A stretch of 21,056 nucleotides of DNA from Obelidium mucronatum (Eukaryota; Chytridiomycota; Chytridiomycetes; Chytridiales; Chytriomycetaceae). Numbering within the stretch: the first letter of the stretch is position 1; each line of letters opens with the position of its first letter. The stretch lies in contig JAIVFH010000424.1 of NCBI GenBank assembly GCA_025765595.1, positions 1 through 21,056 of the forward strand, read 5' to 3'. Position numbers and translations under genes: made by a program. The notes under the pieces were generated by a model. It was not told where the DNA came from. It was given only the letters and a program-made list of their open reading frames with translations, and searched no databases. Positions 1 through 8,692 of the stretch are shown here, piece after piece.

Positions 1-119
1 CGCGTATGGTGCGTATGGACGAAGTGTGTTGAGCGACAGCTTGGACATACTTTTGGACATGTTTTTATAATAATGATCTTAATATTATAAATAGAAAATA
101 CAATTCCATTTAATATCAA

Positions 120-1525
120 TTAACCCTTCGATGGATCATTGGTAAACAAGAATCCAATGGACACAAGCAAGTGTCCTCCAACAAGAAGCAATCCTTGAAA
201 CCAGTGGGAGCGACCGTCTGCAACAACAGCATTCACCACCAAAACCGTGACAAGCATAATGGCTGTGGGAAAGATTCCGAAATTCAAGTCCAGGTTTTTG
301 TCCATGGCCCATGCGATGCAGACAGCCAGAGGCGCAATCAACAAGGCTTTAAAACGCAAGCTTCAATATTGACTCAAAACGAAATACGGGCAATCTTACC
401 AACTTGATGACTGGATCCAATAACAGTTCGAATGCAAAAGTCCATTCGATCACGAAGAGCACTAGAAATAGCTGTAACGTGACCGCCTGCGTTCATGAGA
501 ATAGGTAGAAGAATAGTAGCAATAAACGTGTCTGGAATTCCAGTTTCTACGCTGAGGCCGCTGATTGTTTGAACAATTTCGCCACAACAAATGACGATAA
601 ATCCAGAGCTGAAGAGCAATGCGAGAATTGCTACTGGGGAAGAAATCGTACGAACTTCACCAAGTTCATTCAACGATGACGCACGATTGAGTAGGTTTCT
701 GCCTTCGTTATTCTCATTGCTTCGAGTACTTGGGTTAACACGAAGTCCGTGTGGCTATAAACCAGATTGAGTCATTGAAAATAACAATTGAAAAGACATA
801 CATTGGTGTAAAAGTTAAACGTCAAGTACGCCCCATATGTAAGCAAGAGGATGACAGCTACAACTCGAGAGCAATAAAGGACGCCGACTTGCACTTCCTT
901 ATCGGGAAATTCAAAGTTCAAGGCTGCTGGGATAAGGAATCCCATAAAGGTCAAAGACAAGAGACCCGTGCTCACGTTCACATTATCGACGTCAAACTCC
1001 TGATACTTGTTTTTTTCAAAGGGGACAATCCCTCCAACCAAAAAACTCAGACCGAGGACAAGAAGCAGGTTGGTGATGATGGAACCAAAGACGAATGCAC
1101 GCGTAAGATAAAACATGTCGTCATTTAGAGCCAAAATCGCCAGACAGAGCTCAACAAAGTTTCCAAAGGAGACGTGGAGAATGGAGGCCAGAGCATCACC
1201 AGTTCTGGCGGGGAGGACCCGTCAGTTTTTTGTTTTTGTTTTTCTATTGAAGTACTCACTTCATGGACAGCTGGTCCGTCGCAAAGTTCATCACAGATGC
1301 TAGAGGAATCACCGCACAGAAGTTGAGGGTGAATATAGCCCCGTAGGACACATCAAAGGCTGATGCCAGCAACGCCAAGGGAAGCACAACGACACCGAAC
1401 TTGTTCACAAGCTCGTTGTGGGTCCAAACAGCTTTCACTGAATCGACAGTTCCAATTTGCTCAGCATGTCGACGAGGACCGAGGAGAGGCGTGAAGAACA
1501 AGGCGTGGCGGTTTGCATCGGACAT
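120..1525 (-). CDS. Divergent Ca2+/H+ antiporter (CAX/VCX1 family) lacking the second conserved Glu
   Basis: Membrane cation/proton exchanger of the CAX family. The exons on the minus strand are 1525-1260, 1204-802, 754-400 and 346-120. They sum to 1251 nt (416 aa), with GT-AG introns of 55, 47 and 53 bp. The ATG at 1523-1525 is chosen because the product then aligns end to end with the neighbouring paralogue. The first alpha-repeat motif is kept (GNFVEL, Glu about 107). In the second repeat the motif GNAAEH of the paralogue reads MNAGGH (codons 496-479), so Gly 314 replaces the conserved Glu. The acidic loop before TM7 is replaced by a neutral Asn/Ser/Leu-rich stretch (about residues 232-256). 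GSSHQ near residue 345 is retained. The reading frame and splice sites are intact, so this is not a simple pseudogene. Altered ion specificity, or a non-transporting regulatory role, is inference. Family assignment is secure; function is not. Confidence 0.88.
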
Positions 1526-1758
1526 TTTGAGAGTGTTTTCAAATATTCCGATTTTGAGAAGAAGGCACGTTTTTTGTGTTTTGCCCCGCACCAACCAGTC
1601 ACAAGCGGAAGGGAACCTCACAAATGACACTGCAAAGTACTTAAGCCGTCTTGGCTCCAAATGAAAGACGGCTCCAAATGAAAGAAGAAAGACCGGCGAA
1701 GGCGCCGGCTGGCTTCGCCCTTGCAAAAAGCATAACAGAATTATTTATCTTCCGAAAA
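1526..1758. promoter_or_regulatory. Shared divergent promoter of the two antiporter genes
   Basis: This 233-bp gap separates the two opposed ATG codons and must hold the 5' ends of both genes. It contains a tandem 16-bp direct repeat, GGCTCCAAATGAAAGA, at 1653-1668 and 1670-1685 (period 17). It also contains an inverted repeat with 7-bp arms, GGCGAAG at 1695-1701 and CTTCGCC at 1713-1719, around a GC-rich 11-bp loop. Both lie closer to the right-hand gene, 40-106 bp before its ATG. No known binding site is assigned. Confidence 0.6.
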
Positions 1759-3328
1759 ATGGCTGAGAGACAACCTCTGCTCAACACTGCCGCCAACCAC
1801 CACGACCACGACCACCACGAAGCACATGAAGTCACTGTAGCGTCTTCATTCGTCGCCCTTTGGAAAACAAACCTGTGGTTCAACGTGTTTGGTCTCATTT
1901 TCATCCCTCTTGGAATCGCCTCCTCGGTCCTCGGTTGGAGTGATGTCTCCATCTTTGCTCTCAACTTCCTGGCTATTATTCCGTTAGCAAAGATGCTAGA
2001 CTTTGCTACTGACCAACTTGCTTCACGGTATTGCTCTTCTCTGACTTGGGGTAAAATTAAACCAAAACGACTTTAGAACGAATGAAACGATTGGTGGCTT
2101 GCTCAATGCCACTTTTGGAAACGCTGTCGAACTTATTCTCTCCATCATGGCTCTTAGGGAAGGCCTTCTTCACGTCGTGCAGGTTCGAGGCCATACAGAC
2201 GTCAAAGTTCAAAACTTCTGACTTACCAGCCCCACTACAAACCATTAGGCATCCATGATTGGTTCTATCTTGAGTAACTTGCTGCTCGTTCTTGGATTCT
2301 GCTTCCTCTGCGGGGGTTTGTTGTAAGTCCTCACTGTTCGTTACCCAACGTTACCCACCAACGACCGACGCCCCCCCAAACACAAAAAAAAACAGCCCCT
2401 TTGAATTTAACAAGTTCCAAGAATTCGACGCCGACAAAGCCAACGTCAGTACTGGTTTATTGTCTCTCACGTTCTTGGGATTCCTTGTCCCTTGTGTGCT
2501 CCGCTTTGAAATGCCATCCAACCACGAAACTGAAAAAACCATTGTCAATATTTCCCGTGGAATTTCAATCATTCTTTTGATTATTTACTTTGCATACCTT
2601 GTGTTCCAGCTTTACACCAACGTAACGTGTTTTTTTTAACTCCTATCTTAAGTTAGCAAAACCTGACTTAAATTATTTTATAGCCTGATGGACTCAAAGT
2701 AACTCCTAAACGAAGAAACGACGCAGAAACTCAGCAACCCGCCGAAGATGACGACGATGAAGAGGATGAAGAACCAGAAACCGTCTTGTGGGTCGCGTTG
2801 GGTGCTCTCGCAGTTTCCACATTGATTATTGCCGTGTCTGCTGAAATGCTTGTTGGTTCCATCGAAGGCTTGTCCAAACAGGCAGGAATTAGTGAAACTT
2901 TTATTGGTATCATCATCTTGCCTATTGTTGGAAACGCGGCTGAACATGTGACTGCCGTTTCGAGTGCTATGCGAAACAAGATGGATCTTTCTATTCAAGT
3001 TGCTGTTGGATCGAGTCATCAGATTGGTAAGTCTTTTTTTTAAGGAACAGAACTCGACTCGTAATCATAAATGTTTGTTTTAACCTTGGATAATGTAGCT
3101 TTGATGGTCAGTCCAGCTGTAGTTATTATGGGTTGGTTCCTTGACAAAGATATGACATTGGACTTTGGTGCATTCTCAACAGCCATTTTGTTGGTTTCTA
3201 CGCTTGTTGTGAACGCTCTCATCCAAGACGGTCGCACTCACTGGTTTGAAGGATGGATGCTGATTGGAGCATATGTGATTGTTGCAACAGGGTACTACTT
3301 TGTTCCAGATCCAACTGACCTTTTTTGA
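1759..3328 (+). CDS. Vacuolar-type Ca2+/H+ antiporter (VCX1/CAX family)
   Basis: Calcium/proton exchanger expected in the vacuolar or another endomembrane, where it moves cytosolic Ca2+ into the organelle using the proton gradient. The exons are 1759-2027, 2077-2182, 2249-2322, 2396-2621, 2684-3026 and 3099-3328. They sum to 1248 nt (415 aa), with introns of 49-73 bp. Both hallmark alpha-repeat motifs are present: GNAVELI (Glu about 108) and GNAAEHV (Glu about 312). An acidic run [12 protein letters not shown] (about residues 246-257) sits in the loop between the two halves, as is usual for the family. The N-terminus carries a His/Asp-rich stretch, [11 protein letters not shown] (residues 14-24), that could bind metal (inference). 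GSSHQIALM spans the last intron. It shares three intron positions with its head-to-head paralogue but has two extra introns (after VVQ and within GGLL). Confidence 0.93.
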
Positions 3329-3408
3329 AAATGCTGTTTTTCGGGTGAGGGGTGGGATTTTAAGGCCTTTTTTGACGCGAGAAAGCAAAATACAACTTCT
3401 GTTCCTTT

Positions 3409-3758
3409 AAAAAGCCACTCTTGTACAAATTCTGGCATAACTCCTTGTCCATTCTACTCACAAGTCAGGGGATGATATTCCCCAGTTTCTGGTGGATGCA
3501 AAAGTTGCACGTGTGGCGCATGGTGCCAGCGTCTACACTTAATCTCGAATGTAGTGCGAGAAAGAATAAGGCATAAATTCGAGTTTGCAACAAAGAGGGT
3601 GGTTGTGGAATCATAAAGAATTCCAACACGAGAACAGATGCTGCTGCCCACAACACCACAGCCAGATGAATGCGAGCTCGAGTGAGTTCAAACTTGTGAT
3701 TGTGATTTCAGCTTGCATTTCACTATGAAGCTTGGTAGAGTATGACTTCTGAATTTGG
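3409..3758 (-). pseudogene. Deleted remnant of an arrestin-like gene (copy of the 5622-8075 gene)
   Basis: Three blocks match the C-terminal exon of the arrestin gene at 5622-8075 in the same order and orientation. 3409-3565 resembles 5624-5790, including the C-terminal MDKELCQNL. About 3580-3620 resembles 6105-6150. 3650-3758 resembles 6307-6420, including the part encoding CKLKSQSQV. The intervening parts, and everything upstream of the match to 6420, are missing, and the remaining reading frames are short and shifted. There is no start, no arrestin fold and no plausible splice structure. I read it as a relic of a segmental duplication, not a gene. Confidence 0.85.
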
Positions 3759-4435
3759 TCCTTTCCTTTCCGTTACTGGATTAAGATTGTCAATCAAACG
3801 CCATAAGTGCAACGCGTAACGGTAATTTTATCTATTATTATTCAAAGCATTAGAAATTGAATGGTGGTGCTTTTTCTTCTTCATCCTTTATCGCTTTCAG
3901 TTCTTGAACACACTTCTCATATCCCAAGAGTTCACACCACCGCAAAAGCCTCCCATTATTGCAAAACAAGTCGAAATATCCGATCCATGCTTGCTTTACA
4001 ATGAATTTGAAAACTGTGTCCACCTCCGCTGCATCGAGCTGCCAATTCTTGGGATCCTTCCGTCCTTCATCTTCTAAAGAGTCCTCGTCGTCTGCATTAA
4101 ACTCCTGAATAAGAAGATACCAAATGGCTGATTTGTATGCAAGAGGCAGGGCGGCAAAGCGGCTGCCGCGGATGTTTTCATCCCACAAGTAGTCCCACAA
4201 AGAAACCTTAGAGGCAGCGCGGACCGCAAAAATATGCTCTATCGCAAATTGTTCACTGGCAATGTCAACTTTGATTCCTGGGAGCTGTGTGGTGACAATG
4301 TTCTGGTCAATGGGCAGTGTGGCAAGCAGTGATACATGATTCATTCTTGAGGAAAAAACAGCCGATGGCTTATAATGCAGGCACCAAATTAGGGCCGCAC
4401 TATGATGTAAGATCTTAAGGATTTCCCAGCCGAAA
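3409..4435. repeat. Left unit of a decayed tandem segmental duplication
   Basis: Contains the arrestin remnant followed by the intact 207-aa ORF. The order and orientation match 5624-9215. The main difference is one large loss corresponding to about 6420-8690 of the right unit (arrestin body plus the Cys-rich gene, if that gene was present at duplication). Confidence 0.8.
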
Positions 4436-4473
4436 ATATTGCTCAACAACTGGGATGAAACCAGAAATGACAA
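3850..4473 (-). CDS. Hypothetical protein, 207 aa, surviving copy of a duplicated gene
   Basis: Uninterrupted 207-codon frame ending at TAA (3850-3852). I do not recognise a named domain. The middle (SEQFAIEHIFAVRAASKVSL, then LWDYLW) and the C-terminus (LLRWCELLGYEKCVQEL) look helical, and an acidic stretch NADDEDSLEDEG lies between them. A degraded homologue lies at about 8693-9215. Similarity extends into the region before Met at 4344 (GWEILKILHHSAALIW here against GYDLTKLHQSLALF there), which favours the upstream ATG at 4473 over 4344. A further 5' exon cannot be excluded. The helical repeat look resembles ankyrin-like proteins, but I cannot show ankyrin consensus. The start lies close to the possible 5' part of the opposite-strand gene at 4517-5443. 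Confidence 0.6.
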   Translation of the reverse strand: MSFLVSSQLLSNIFGWEILKILHHSAALIWCLHYKPSAVFSSRMNHVSLLATLPIDQNIVTTQLPGIKVDIASEQFAIEHIFAVRAASKVSLWDYLWDENIRGSRFAALPLAYKSAIWYLLIQEFNADDEDSLEDEGRKDPKNWQLDAAEVDTVFKFIVKQAWIGYFDLFCNNGRLLRWCELLGYEKCVQELKAIKDEEEKAPPFNF

Positions 4474-4516
4474 TCACGTATGGACTCCAGATGATGTGAA
4501 ACAGAGAATCTTATAG

Positions 4517-5443
4517 TATGTGAATCGTACGGTTCGTACCTACGAGGCTGCTGCCCAGGGCAACCTTGTGGTTGGTAACTGTTGGTTTGAGCACCAAATG
4601 ATCTGACTGATTACTTTCTTTTTTCAAGTGCAAGGAAAGATCCGAAACTGGGAGAAGTACACTTCATACATAAGTCAAGTTGACGGCAACACACCATGCG
4701 AAAAGTGGACCAACTTTTTTACACACGACACCAACACGCTTGCTCGAGAAGGCCGCTACAGCGGAACACCCTTTGTTGGGACTCTTTTCGCCAATGACGC
4801 TTTTAACATCAATTTGAAGCAGTTTTTGTCAAGCCGTGATGGAACATTCAAAACGCGACAGGATCAAAATGCACCTGGTCCCCGTGTTTTCATCAATAAC
4901 GCTGAAGGAACCGGTCGCATTGGACTCGCTTCAGTAGTCATTCCACGGAACGCTCCTTCCGCTGCCATCGCTGCTGCCGAGCGAATACAATTTGAACAAA
5001 CAGGCTTCAATTTTGAGACAATGTGCAGACCTGCCATAGAAAAAGACAAAGCTGATATAAGGAGAATAATAGATGGGGCTAATGGTAACGACAGCCGAAA
5101 GTTTCTCGCCGCTGCTGGAAAATTATTCCTGCAAGGACGACATAACCAGAATGAGTGGGTTCTTCCTCAAAATGTCGAAATAGGACTGGAATACTTTAGG
5201 ACTGGGATGCATCAGAAACATGCACCATCATTTGCAGCTCTTGGGGACTATCGGTGCCTAGTGTTTGAGCGCGCCACATTGGAGGGATACAAAGAAAAGT
5301 TCAATCTAACTGGGCCAGACGAAGCAATTCGTCCGCAATTTGATGCGTATAAGCGCGAGACACTGGAAGTGGCATGGAAGTGGCAGCAGCATGTTATCGA
5401 AACGCCATCAAACACCTTCCTCCCAACAAGCCGAATTATGTAG
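4517..5443 (+). CDS. Unrecognised protein, 5' end unresolved, probable 3' frameshift
   Basis: Main open frame 4629-5443 (about 270 residues) with no usable ATG, so an upstream exon is needed. The best candidate is 4517-4574, encoding YVNRTVRTYEAAAQGNL. It joins in phase across a good 54-bp intron, 4575-4628 (GTAACT donor, CTGAC branch-like element, pyrimidine run, CAAG acceptor). Directly before it the frame is open but hits TAG at 4514-4516. This TAG is either an acceptor (TTATAG) or a nonsense mutation. At the 3' end the frame stops at 5441-5443, yet the +2 frame from about 5411 stays open to TAA near 5530 and reads like protein (KPNYVAKYEAKIAHVQSL), suggesting a frameshift. I recognise no family. 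Motifs such as RYSGTPFVGTLF and WKWQQHV give no function. It may be a decaying gene. Confidence 0.45.
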
Positions 5444-5621
5444 CCAAATATGAGGCCAAAATAGCCCACGTCCAATCTCTTGCAATGAATTCAGCGAGGA
5501 CTCTCCACTTGAATATCCTCCAGATACTGTAAGCAGCAATCTATCCAAAATAATTAATTACCCATTCATGATTGGGGGCTTTTTCTTTATTTTCAGACAA
5601 ATTCGTTTTTTTTTTCTTCAA

Positions 5622-8075
5622 TCACAAAAAGCCACTCTTGCTCAAATTCTGGCATAACTCCTTGTCCATTGTACTCACAAGTCTAGTGGACGATAAACCG
5701 GAGCTACTGGTGGATCCAGTAGTTGCGCTTGTGGTACTTCGTACCAGCTTTTTCATCTCTACACTCGCTTTCGAGTGTAGCGTTTTGGTCATTCTTAAAC
5801 TGGATCCCATATCGTCGGATGGCTTGCGAGAAAGAGAGGGTGGCGGCGGCGGCGGGAGTAAAGAGCCAGGGCTGGGCTTCTTGTGGATGTGAGATGATGG
5901 GATAATATGAAAATTGCCTGTTATGGGTATTTCTGGTGGAAGCTGAGAATGAAATGATGTGGTGGCGGTGGTGGCAGTAGTTGTTGGTGTTGTTGGTGAT
6001 GGTGGAGGATGCGGGGTGGTGATGCTGTTTGCAGAGAACATGAGCGAGGGTGGAATTGGGGGCACTAACATGAGTGTGTTTTTGCTGCTTGCCAAATGAG
6101 GGGAACTATGAGTTCGAGTTTGCTGCAAAGAAGGGGGTTGTGGAATAGAAGCTGGTTGCGATTGTTGAGGAACGCTTTGCATACTTTGGAAAGGTTTAGG
6201 TGGCGATGAGGATGTTGAATCGCTGCTTGATTTGGATTTGGTTGACCCGCGACGTGATAAAAAATTATTTGTGGCTGCGCTGACAAGAGAAAGCCGACGG
6301 ATGCTCCCCACGACGCCACGGCCAGATGAATGTGAGCTCGAATGAGGTCCAACTTGTGATTGGGACTTTAGCTTGCATTTTGCAATGAAGCTTGGTGGTA
6401 TATAACTTATGAATTTGGGGGGTATGTGGGCAAGTTCCGAGAATAGGATATCCAAGTCGTTTCGATTGAAGGCGCAGACTCTGATTGGTGCACTCAAAGT
6501 AACGGTCTGGTGGTCTTGAAAAGAATCCTTCCCTGCGAGCGACTTAAAAGCGGAAATCACAGGTTTTGGTATGAAATCACTTCTAGCATCATGATTTCGC
6601 AGGATATTTCCAGTGGTATCAAATTGGGGGACTCGTGATTCATAGCTAAATACAGAAAAAGGCAATCGAAATCGGAAGACCAGCCTGTGAGAAACCTCTA
6701 TATGAGGTATTCGAATGGAAGGTAGCAAGAAGTCGGGAAACTTGATGTATGCCTGATGGAAAGTCAAATAATGAGTTGGATGTCAACGAAAGAAATACTC
6801 AAACTTGCCAGCTGCTCTTCAGCAAATTCTTCTAACGTCGCCTCCGAGACTTCTAGTAAAGCAATTTCTCTAACGCCAACCTTTTTTCCAACCCACGACC
6901 AAGACTCAATCAAAACGACCTCAAAGTGCGCAGTTCCTCGGCGCAACAAAGGACCCGACTTTGGAGAAGAGCATACCGAAGGCGGTGAAAACCCATCATT
7001 CAGTCCGAAATACTCAGGTTCTATAACCTTGTATTTGATTTGCCTCACGTCTCCAAAGCAAATCGTGTCAGCCTCAAACTCAACAGCACCTTGCCATCCG
7101 CCACGCCCAACTACTTCAAAAGAATAGCCACCAGTTGTAGTTGAAAGCCCGTCTGTCATTGTACGTCCCATTCTTCGCACTGGGTTGCCATTACCCAAGT
7201 TTCTAATCTCGTCAACTGCAACTTGAGATCCGGCACTTGCGCTCGCATTTGATGAGCCGTCGGCACTAACCGACCTGTCACCATGACTTGAATACATGCC
7301 TCCCTTTTCCTGCAAATAACCCCACTCATTAAGAATGTCCCCTTTCACCACATCCAGCACATGCGACTCCTTAAAGTGCGGCCAGAAGATTGTGCGAGTG
7401 TCTTTGCACTCCTTCACTGTGGTCTGCAAGCCGCCAGCGCTCGCATCATAGAAACCACCTAGATTTTGTGGGATCGCCAAGTCCGTCGTGTACTTGCATA
7501 CAACCTTGATTTGATACTTAAGGCCGGCCTGTGAGCCCAAAATCGGCCCTATTTCCGAGAGTTGGATCGTTGGCGGCAGAGAGCGTAGCTGTTCGGCAGA
7601 GATCGGGAAGTTGAAGGGGATGTCAATGGTTTTTGATTTGCCGTCTTGTGAGGCTCCCGACACTGCAGCCTTGTGAAGGCCTGGCAGATCATACTTGTTT
7701 CCGCTCATGAGCGAAACTGACTGATCAATCACTTTGACCTCGGGTCTGTTCATGTCGGCTGGGTATCTAAGGACGCCCTGTAAAAAACGACATTGAGCAA
7801 GGTTAACAACGTTCACTACTTAGGCTTAATGTAGCTACTCCAGGTGCTATCAGATATTCAAAAAAAAACAAGAGGGAGAGAAGGGTCATTTAGCTTACAT
7901 CAAAGTGCACTTTCAGGTCTTCAATAACAGGCTTCTTTCCCTTTGCTGGATATGATATTTGAACAATGCCGCAAACAGACACAGGAAGATGGTTGAGTCC
8001 TGGATTTCCAACGACAAAGCCATCGCTGCAGGGACTGTTTTGTACTGCCAAAGATGGCTTGATTTTGACAAACAT
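5622..8075 (-). CDS. Alpha-arrestin (ART/arrestin-related trafficking adaptor-like) protein
   Basis: Predicted adaptor with an arrestin fold and a long disordered C-terminus. Fungal alpha-arrestins recruit ubiquitin ligases to plasma-membrane proteins. Proposed exons are 8075-7899, 7777-6788 and 6752-5622, giving 765 aa. Intron 1 (7898-7778, GTAAGC/ACAG) is secure. Intron 2 would be only 35 nt (6787-6753) but restores the frame, so its exact borders are doubtful. The N-arrestin part covers about residues 1-210, with strands such as FNFPISAEQLRSLPPTIQL and LKYQIKVVCKYT. The C-arrestin part follows to about 440 (IKYKVIEP, then IPHIEVSHRLVFRFRL). After that come RRxS sites and Ser/Pro/Gln-rich sequence ending MDKELCQNLSKSGFL. 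I see no PPxY motif, so ligase binding may use another site. A deleted copy lies at 3409-3758. Its ATG is only 22 bp from the stop of the upstream same-strand gene. Confidence 0.78.
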
Positions 8076-8089
8076 CTTTTTATGTGAGT

Positions 8090-8095
8090 TTTATT
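8090..8095 (-). terminator. AATAAA poly(A) signal of the GPI-type gene, inside a 22-bp intergenic gap
   Basis: On the minus strand AATAAA begins 3 nt after the TGA of the Cys-rich gene (8098) and lies 14 nt before the arrestin ATG (8075). Cleavage 10-30 nt further on would fall around or within the arrestin start. The arrestin 5' end and this 3' end are therefore likely to overlap or be co-transcribed. Confidence 0.5.
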
Positions 8096-8097
8096 AT

Positions 8098-8586
8098 TCA
8101 TGACAGTACTGCACAACATGCCATTGCAATTAACCCTGCGGAAAGAGACAGCCCCGCACTTTTAGTAGTTGTAGCGACTGTGGCAGCCGTAGTTTGAGTA
8201 GTGGGTGCTGGTTTCGTTACCGCAGAAGTAGCTGCTGTTACTTCAGTGGCTGTGGCAGTAAGAATGGCAGTGGCAGTGCTCCTTCGCGGCGCGCACGCGC
8301 CCTTGCTCGCGGCCGACGCGCCCTCGCAGAGCAGCCCCGGCGCGCAGCAGACGTAGCCAAGCCCGCAGCTGGGCATGGCCGCATCGCAAGCCTCGCCGGC
8401 CCGCGAGAGCTTGGTGCGGCACAGCCCGGCTGTCGAGCCGGCGCTGTCGCTGAGGCAGTAGTAGCCATCCTTGCACGTCTTTTTGTTGGACGGGGAGGGG
8501 TCCGTGCTGCATGCTGTTCCTTCCACGGGTGCCGTCTGAGCACTGGCGAGGGCTGCCACAATAAGACTGATCGTAACGACTTTCAT
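8098..8586 (-). CDS. Secreted Cys-rich GPI-anchored-type surface protein
   Basis: A 162-aa protein from the ATG at 8584-8586. That start gives a clean signal peptide (MKVVTISLIVAALASAQ, residues 1-17), whereas the longer in-frame start at 8646 would bury it. The mature part has ten cysteines over about 80 residues (patterns CKDGYYCL, SCGLGYVCC, LLCEG), consistent with a small disulfide-bonded extracellular domain. A Ser/Thr/Ala-rich, probably O-glycosylated stalk follows. The C-terminus is hydrophobic (SAGLSLSAGLIAMACCAVLS), as expected of a GPI-attachment signal. Cell-surface or wall location is inferred from this layout; no enzymatic domain is seen. The Cys-rich part is much more GC-rich than its surroundings. 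It lies on the same strand just upstream of the arrestin gene. Confidence 0.78.
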   Translation of the reverse strand: MKVVTISLIVAALASAQTAPVEGTACSTDPSPSNKKTCKDGYYCLSDSAGSTAGLCRTKLSRAGEACDAAMPSCGLGYVCCAPGLLCEGASAASKGACAPRRSTATAILTATATEVTAATSAVTKPAPTTQTTAATVATTTKSAGLSLSAGLIAMACCAVLS

Positions 8587-8692
8587 GTGATATTGATTTG
8601 ATTGAACCTGCAAAATTAAATCAATCTCTGAGTCAAAAACAGACATTAATGATACTTTAATAACAGAATTATTTATAACATTAAAACATTAA

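Noticed and set aside
1..119. Possible upstream gene at the left edge
   Set aside because: Only AT-rich 3' flank of the antiporter gene plus a short GCGTATGG repeat; nothing codes convincingly.
751..1128. Plus-strand open frame across the left antiporter gene
   Set aside because: It is antisense to exon 2 and intron 2 of the antiporter, and the product is Lys/Gln-rich without domains.
8194..8601. Plus-strand and other minus-frame open frames in the GC-rich patch
   Set aside because: GC-rich sequence lacks stop codons in several frames. Only the minus frame with signal peptide, Cys pattern and GPI tail makes sense.
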